Positions 57,211 through 64,000 of a DNA stretch of 64,000 nucleotides are shown piece after piece. Position numbers and translations under genes: made by a program. Source of the stretch: an uncultured Hyphomonas sp. (GTDB taxonomy: Bacteria > Pseudomonadota > Alphaproteobacteria > Caulobacterales > Hyphomonadaceae); the NCBI RefSeq assembly GCF_963678875.1, contig NZ_OY787456.1, positions 62,001 to 126,000 on the forward strand, written 5' to 3'. Below the pieces are notes generated by a model, which saw nothing but the letters and a program-made list of their open reading frames with translations, had not been told where the DNA came from and did not search any database. Position 1 is the first letter of the stretch. Every line of letters starts with the position of its first letter.

Positions 57211-57876
57211 TCAGTCTGCCGCCAAGCGCAAGGCTGCAGCCATGGCGAATGGCGCAACGGCGAGGGCGAACAGGGTGGACGCCGCCAGAAACAGGGGCGC
57301 GCTTTCGCTGCCGGGGCCGTGGGTCATGGAGAGCGCTCCGAAAATGGCTGTCGGCACATACAATGGCAGGGCGATGAGGCTGATCAACAGGCCGCCACGC
57401 CGCACCGTTGCCGACAGGGCTGCGCCGACGCCGCCCCAGAAATAGAAAGCGAGCCCGCCAAGGCCGTAGAGCGCAGCGTTGCTTAGCAGGTCCGCGGAGG
57501 CCTCCGCCTGGAACATCAGCGCAAGGAGCGGGGAAAGCAGCGCGAGCGGCAGGCCCGCCGCCAGCCAGTGTGCGAAGGTCTTGGCCCCGGCAATGGCAGA
57601 GGCAGGCGCCCCGGTCTGCAGCCAGAGGTCCAGCGCGCCGTCTTCGGTATCTGCCTGGAAGATCCGCTCCAGCGTCACGAGGCTGGAGAGGGCGAGCGCG
57701 ACCCAGAGGATGCCAGGCCCCACGGCGCGCAGCGTCTGCGGATCCGTCCCGATACCGAGCGGCACAAGCACGGCCGCGCCCGCGAAGAAGCCGAGCGGCA
57801 GCAGCGCACCTGCGCCGCCGGCCCAGGCTTCGCCCAGCGCCTGCCGGAATGCGGAGAGGATCGGGGCGGGCCTCAC
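57211..57876 (-). CDS. ccmB: Heme exporter protein CcmB
   Basis: A 221-residue permease with six hydrophobic stretches; AFRQALGEAWAGGAGALLPLGFFAGAAVLVPLGIG is the family start, followed by GILWVALALSSLVTLERIFQADTEDGALDLWL. It forms the membrane part of the CcmA ATPase complex that releases heme-loaded CcmE. It starts with GTG at 57876, overlapping the ccmA stop (GTGA), which couples the two. Confidence 0.93.
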   Translation of the reverse strand: MRPAPILSAFRQALGEAWAGGAGALLPLGFFAGAAVLVPLGIGTDPQTLRAVGPGILWVALALSSLVTLERIFQADTEDGALDLWLQTGAPASAIAGAKTFAHWLAAGLPLALLSPLLALMFQAEASADLLSNAALYGLGGLAFYFWGGVGAALSATVRRGGLLISLIALPLYVPTAIFGALSMTHGPGSESAPLFLAASTLFALAVAPFAMAAALRLAAD

Positions 57877-58445
57877 AGCACCACCTCGCTTGCTGGCACG
57901 AAGCCGGATTCGCCATGAATGGCCGCGACCACGCCGCCGCCGGATTTCAGGTGAGCCTCGATCAATTCCAGCACCAGTTCCCGGCCCTCTGCGTCGAGCG
58001 CGGTGTAGGGCTCGTCCAGCATCCAGATCGGGCGCTTCTCCAGCAGGAGCCGTCCCAGCGCGGTCCGTCGGCGCTGTCCGGCAGAGAGATAACGTGCGGG
58101 CACATCGGCCGGGCGCTTCAGGCCCATCCGGGCGAGGACTGAGTCCAGATCCGGGTCTGAGCCCCATGCCTTTGCCCAGAGTCCAAGATGTGTACGCGGG
58201 GTTTCGTGCGGTTTCAGGCCTTCGCGGTGGGCGAACCAGTGATGCAGGCCGTTGCGGGTGACCTCGCCCGCTTCCGGCCGGGTCAGTCCGGCCAGGATCC
58301 GCAACAGGGTCGTCTTGCCCGCCCCGTTCGATCCGCGCAGGACGAGGCTCTCGCCCGGCGCGACCGACAGGCTGACGCCCGTAAACAGCACCCGCTCGCC
58401 TCGAATCATGCCGAGATCAGTCGCAGAAAGCAGGGGCCCTGACAC
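57873..58445 (-). CDS. ccmA: Heme exporter ATP-binding protein CcmA
   Basis: A 190-residue ABC ATPase of the cytochrome c maturation system. Walker A GSNGAGKTTLLRILAGL, signature YLSAGQRRRTALGRLLL and Walker B WMLDEPYTALD are clear. The start is uncertain: no ATG is suitably placed, and GTG at 58445 or 58457 gives the normal length. It leads the operon ccmA-ccmB-ccmC-ccmD-ccmG. The ccmE, ccmF and ccmH genes are not in this window. Confidence 0.9.
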   Translation of the reverse strand: MSGPLLSATDLGMIRGERVLFTGVSLSVAPGESLVLRGSNGAGKTTLLRILAGLTRPEAGEVTRNGLHHWFAHREGLKPHETPRTHLGLWAKAWGSDPDLDSVLARMGLKRPADVPARYLSAGQRRRTALGRLLLEKRPIWMLDEPYTALDAEGRELVLELIEAHLKSGGGVVAAIHGESGFVPASEVVL

Positions 58446-58599
58446 AGTACCCGTCACGCCGCGCAGCACCCGTTTCCGCGCCGGGAGGAGCGCAAAAGAC
58501 CGGAATCTGGCGTGTGTGGGGGCATCAGGATCTCCTACCTGCCTGTTTGATCGCACGTTTTATCGGTTCAGGCGCCGCAGGATAGTCCCTTTGTCCCAA

Positions 58600-58626
58600 T
58601 TGCATCAGTGCCTCCGGCCATATAAG
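58600..58626 (+). promoter_or_regulatory. Putative promoter of acnA
   Basis: TTGCAT (58600-58605) and TATAAG (58621-58626) in the 252-base gap between divergent ccmA and acnA. The 15-base spacing is short, so the call is tentative. Confidence 0.35.
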
Positions 58627-58697
58627 AGGCGGGCACGCGCCGCCCATTCCGCCAGGCGGCCATGGTATTCACATTCACTACGCGAGGTTCCCCTCCC

Positions 58698-61385
<2,688 letters not shown>

Positions 61386-61410
61386 GGCGGCTGACCGGAA
61401 CATAGCTATC

Positions 61411-61444
61411 AAAACCCCCGCAGCAGGCGCTGCGGGGGTTTTTT
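61411..61444 (+). terminator. Strong intrinsic terminator after acnA
   Basis: A 14-bp perfect stem (61411-61424 with 61429-61442), 4-base loop, ending in a T6 run. The A-rich 5' arm means it may also work for the other strand. Confidence 0.95.
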
Positions 61445-61505
61445 GCAGCCCTCACACCGGTGTGATTGTGTTGTGGGGCCAAGGGTGATCTATACAGAAA
61501 CCGTC

Positions 61506-62174
61506 ATGAAACGCCTGCTCGCAGCCCTTATCGTCCTGTCTCCGGCCGCCGCACCCGCGGCGATGGCGGAGTCGCCGACCCTGATCGAACTGTTCGCGTC
61601 CCAGAATTGCCGGGCCTGCCCGAAGGCGCATGCGACGCTGAAAGAGATCGATGCATCGCGGGATGATGTCCTGATCCTGACCTGGTCCGTGGACTATTGG
61701 GACTATCTGGGCGGCAAGGACCCGATGGCGATGGGCGAGTCGAAAGAGCGTCAGCGCGCCTATGTCGACCGGTTCAAGCTGCGCGGTCCCTATACGCCGC
61801 AAACCGTTTATAACGGCGTCGAACAATGCCCCGGCAACAAGCCCAGCAAGGTCGACACGGCCATCGGCAAGGCCCGGAAGGGAACACCGGAAGGCGTTCG
61901 TCTTGTCCTCAAGGGTGACGGGGTGGAGCTGAGCGGCAAGGCCAATGGCCTGACGGACATCTGGTATGTCGACTATCTGGACGGCGCCGACAACACGACC
62001 GACATGGTTCATCCGGTAACGCAGGTCACCGCACTTGGCCCATGGCTTGGCGGCCGGACACAGCTCGCGCTGCCAGACTGCCAATCGCATTGTGCGGTGA
62101 TCATCCAAGAAGCCGGATTCGGCCCGGTTCTGGCCGCCCTGCCGCTGGACCCGCCCGAAGCGCAGCAGCCTTAA
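61506..62174 (+). CDS. DUF1223 secreted thioredoxin-like protein
   Basis: A 222-residue protein with a signal peptide (MKRLLAALIVLSPAAAPAAMA) and the DUF1223 domain: LIELFASQNCRACPKAHATLKEI has Cys35-X2-Cys38 at a thioredoxin-like position, followed by LTWSVDYWDYLGGKDPM and TPQTVYNG. A second cysteine pair is near the end (CQSHC). The fold suggests a periplasmic redox or copper-linked role, but none is established. The stop overlaps that of the convergent DUF4340 gene by four bases. Confidence 0.88.
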   Translation: MKRLLAALIVLSPAAAPAAMAESPTLIELFASQNCRACPKAHATLKEIDASRDDVLILTWSVDYWDYLGGKDPMAMGESKERQRAYVDRFKLRGPYTPQTVYNGVEQCPGNKPSKVDTAIGKARKGTPEGVRLVLKGDGVELSGKANGLTDIWYVDYLDGADNTTDMVHPVTQVTALGPWLGGRTQLALPDCQSHCAVIIQEAGFGPVLAALPLDPPEAQQP

Positions 62175-63223
62175 GGCGTCTCTGGCGGCGTCTCCGGCAC
62201 GGCAATTTCCGGCGGCCTGACGATGGAGCTCACCGCCGGGGTGAAATCGTTCCAGTCGTATTCGGACAATTCAAACGCCCAGCCGGTCGCCTTGTCATTG
62301 ATCGTGCTGCCGCGATGCGCGCCTTCGCCTGCTTCGATGGCTCGCAGCGTGACGAAGAAGCCATCGGCTTCGCGATAGGCTTCGACTGCGACTTCCAGCC
62401 CGTCATGCGTCTCTGTGATGTGCCGGCCGACGGGCCGTGTCGCGAGGTCTGCGGCGGGTTTCACGCCGATGGGCTGGAACCGGCTGAGCGCGAGCGCGGG
62501 CGTCGAGGCGGCGATGCGGCTGATGAGGCGGAAATCCTGATAGGGCGGGCCGGGACGGAAGCTGCGCTCGCTGGTGCCGACGGCGCGCTGCAGGTAGAGG
62601 CTCTCGCCAATCCGGTCGAACAGGCGGACGGCCGATACGGCATCGGGGCTGATGTCGAGAATGTCGAGGTCCAGCCAGGCATCGCCATTGTAGAGCGGCG
62701 GCAGGTCGCCGCTCACCTGATAAGCCTGTGTTTCATCCGGGCGCCGCGCATAGAGATGTTCGCCCTTGCGGCCGGTGATGATGCCGGCGGTCACCTCGCC
62801 AGCGCTGTTGGCGAGTTCGATCAGCGCGCCGGTGCCACCCTCGCGCGGATCACCGAGGCCGACCCGGTTCAGCTTGCCGGGGTCACGCGTCCGCGCTTCG
62901 CCCCAGGTCAGCTCGCCCAGCCCGGTGGCAAGCTCGGCCAGCCGGTCGGCACGGACGGGATAGCCATGCGTGCCTTCCAGCGTCCAGCCATCCACACTGT
63001 TCAGCAGGCGGTAGGATTCGTCGGCCAGCGTCACGCGGATCTCGGCGGCTTCGGCGCGGGTTTCGGCAAAGCCGGGCAGCACGGGCTGGCCCGTTCGGCC
63101 TGTCTGGGCAGGTCCGCCCCGGAAGTCGAGATGCGCGAGCACGGCCAGCAGCGACAGTGCGGCTGCAAGGGCGGCGAGGATCTGCAGGCGCTTGCGGCGC
63201 TGGCGCTGGCGGAGTTCGGTCAT
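62171..63223 (-). CDS. DUF4340 protein, ABC-system auxiliary
   Basis: A 350-residue protein with one N-terminal membrane segment (LQILAALAAALSLLAVLAHL) and a large periplasmic region. The repeated beta pattern with ETRAEAAEIRVTLADESYRLLNSVDGWTL and GYPVRADRLAELATGLGELTWGEARTRDPGKLNRVGL is typical of DUF4340, which is found next to GldG-type proteins and an ABC transporter of the gliding/polysaccharide class. It overlaps the GldG-like gene by four bases (ATGA). Function unknown. Confidence 0.85.
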   Translation of the reverse strand: MTELRQRQRRKRLQILAALAAALSLLAVLAHLDFRGGPAQTGRTGQPVLPGFAETRAEAAEIRVTLADESYRLLNSVDGWTLEGTHGYPVRADRLAELATGLGELTWGEARTRDPGKLNRVGLGDPREGGTGALIELANSAGEVTAGIITGRKGEHLYARRPDETQAYQVSGDLPPLYNGDAWLDLDILDISPDAVSAVRLFDRIGESLYLQRAVGTSERSFRPGPPYQDFRLISRIAASTPALALSRFQPIGVKPAADLATRPVGRHITETHDGLEVAVEAYREADGFFVTLRAIEAGEGAHRGSTINDKATGWAFELSEYDWNDFTPAVSSIVRPPEIAVPETPPETP

Positions 63224-64000
63224 GACTCCCTCCGTGCGCGTACCTGCTGGCGGCGCCAGACGAGCAGGCCGGCCAGCGCGATCAGGATCGGCCCGCCCCA
63301 GATATTGATGGCTTTCAGCGTCGCTTCCATCCGGTCGATGTCGCGCCGGTAGTCGCGCTCGATGGCGCGCAGCTCTCCGCGCAGGGACACGATCCGCTCG
63401 CGCAGCTGGCCAAGCTCGATGCGTTCATCGTCGGTCAGGTCCGCGGCCTCGTCCCCTTCGAAGAAGCCGTCGGTGGAGCCGATCGCCTGCAGCTCTTCCA
63501 GCCGCCCCTGCGCTTCGCTGAGGCTGGCTTCGAGTTCGGCCTGCTGACGGAAATACTTGGCTTCGGCCGAGGCGCGCATCCGGTCGATCCGGGCCATCGG
63601 GCGCAGGCTCGGTGCGCGCGACCGCAGCCGCGAGAGTTCCCCGCCGCCCGCCAGCGCATCCAGTGCGTTCAGCACCAGCGCGCCATTGTCGGCCACCACG
63701 ATGTCACGGCCCGGCACGATATAGAAATCGTCGGCGATGAAATCGACATCGGCAATGAAGACAAGCTCTGCGGCGGTCTCGCTGGCCGAGATGTGGGGCG
63801 GCGCATTGGCAGCATCGGCGCGGGCCAGTTCCGCCATGACGGGGTCTGACGGTTCGTCCAGCGCCGGGGCCCCGGCCGGGAAAATGGTTCCGAGCTGACC
63901 GGACAGGCGCGCGGCCAGCACCAGCGGGCCCGGCTGTGTCTGGTAGGATTTCAGCGTGTCAGACGGCGTCATGTCGTGCACCGCCTTTTCGGCGTCGATA
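63220..64000 (-). CDS. GldG-like ABC auxiliary protein, N-terminus beyond right edge
   Basis: About 260 C-terminal codons of an ABC-type uncharacterised transport (GldG-like) protein; the frame stays open to the right edge. Visible are DFYIVPGRDIVVADNGALVLNALDALAGGGELSRLRSRA, the conserved end of the family, then a coiled coil (AEAKYFRQQAELEASLSEAQGRLEELQ and ELGQLRERIVSLRGEL) and a final membrane segment (GGPILIALAGLLVWRR) with a basic tail. It pairs with the DUF4340 gene by a four-base overlap; the ATPase and permease genes are expected to the right of the window. Confidence 0.85.
   Translation of the reverse strand, partial: IDAEKAVHDMTPSDTLKSYQTQPGPLVLAARLSGQLGTIFPAGAPALDEPSDPVMAELARADAANAPPHISASETAAELVFIADVDFIADDFYIVPGRDIVVADNGALVLNALDALAGGGELSRLRSRAPSLRPMARIDRMRASAEAKYFRQQAELEASLSEAQGRLEELQAIGSTDGFFEGDEAADLTDDERIELGQLRERIVSLRGELRAIERDYRRDIDRMEATLKAINIWGGPILIALAGLLVWRRQQVRARRES

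Overview
This 64 kb window is a high-G+C, gene-dense chromosomal segment of an alphaproteobacterium. The gene order (ffh-chorismate mutase-rpsP-rimM...trmD-rplS-leuC...leuD...leuB...asd; dapF-mtaB-ftsY), the Ala/Glu-rich tails on ribosomal proteins S16 and L19, the ccmABCD-ccmG cluster and the ethylmalonyl-CoA pathway genes fit the Caulobacterales/Rhodobacterales side of the class. A Hyphomonas-like marine bacterium is my best guess; this is inferred from memory of gene content, not from a search. No rRNA, tRNA, insertion sequence, prophage or CRISPR array was seen, and no gene-free stretch exceeds 300 bases.

Layout. 1-8.3 kb: inorganic pyrophosphatase (cut by the left edge), small oxygenases, an exported methyltransferase lipoprotein, an Hsp20 chaperone with a heat-shock promoter and a ROSE-like RNA thermometer, a glutathione-transferase-like protein, a glycosyltransferase, a RibD-type deaminase, phosphoglycerate mutase and a sugar epimerase. 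8.3-21.9 kb: a secreted prolyl oligopeptidase, then the translation/secretion block ffh, aroQ, rpsP, rimM, trmD, rplS. That block is interrupted by two secreted beta/gamma-crystallin genes and about 4 kb of accessory genes, including an AT-richer DUF6680 gene and a TMEM165-type transporter behind a yybP-ykoY (manganese) riboswitch. 21.9-38.3 kb: a LysR regulator with a divergent epimerase, a hybrid histidine kinase, and the leucine genes leuC, leuD and leuB dispersed among cysK and small accessory genes, followed by asd and an MscS-type channel. 38.4-46.6 kb: transporters (RarD, LysE), a serine hydrolase, the ethylmalonyl-CoA pathway pair (malyl-CoA thioesterase and mesaconyl-CoA hydratase) around an ArsC-like reductase, and an HxlR regulator divergent from a two-gene redox operon. 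46.6-58.5 kb: dapF-mtaB-ftsY, a small membrane-protein/HTH module with a paired palindromic operator, a D-aminoacylase, a DMT transporter, septation protein YciB, a Nudix hydrolase, a MarR-like protein with a histone-H1-like tail, and the cytochrome c maturation operon. 58.5-64 kb: aconitase, a DUF1223 protein, and a DUF4340/GldG-type ABC auxiliary pair cut by the right edge.

Together the core genes supply protein targeting (Ffh with FtsY), ribosome and tRNA maturation, branched-chain/lysine/cysteine biosynthesis and central carbon metabolism (AcnA, GpmA, ethylmalonyl-CoA pathway). The most noteworthy non-core signals are the two cis-acting RNAs, the crystallin pair around rimM, the MarR/H1-like fusion and the self-contained membrane-protein/HTH module with its two operators.
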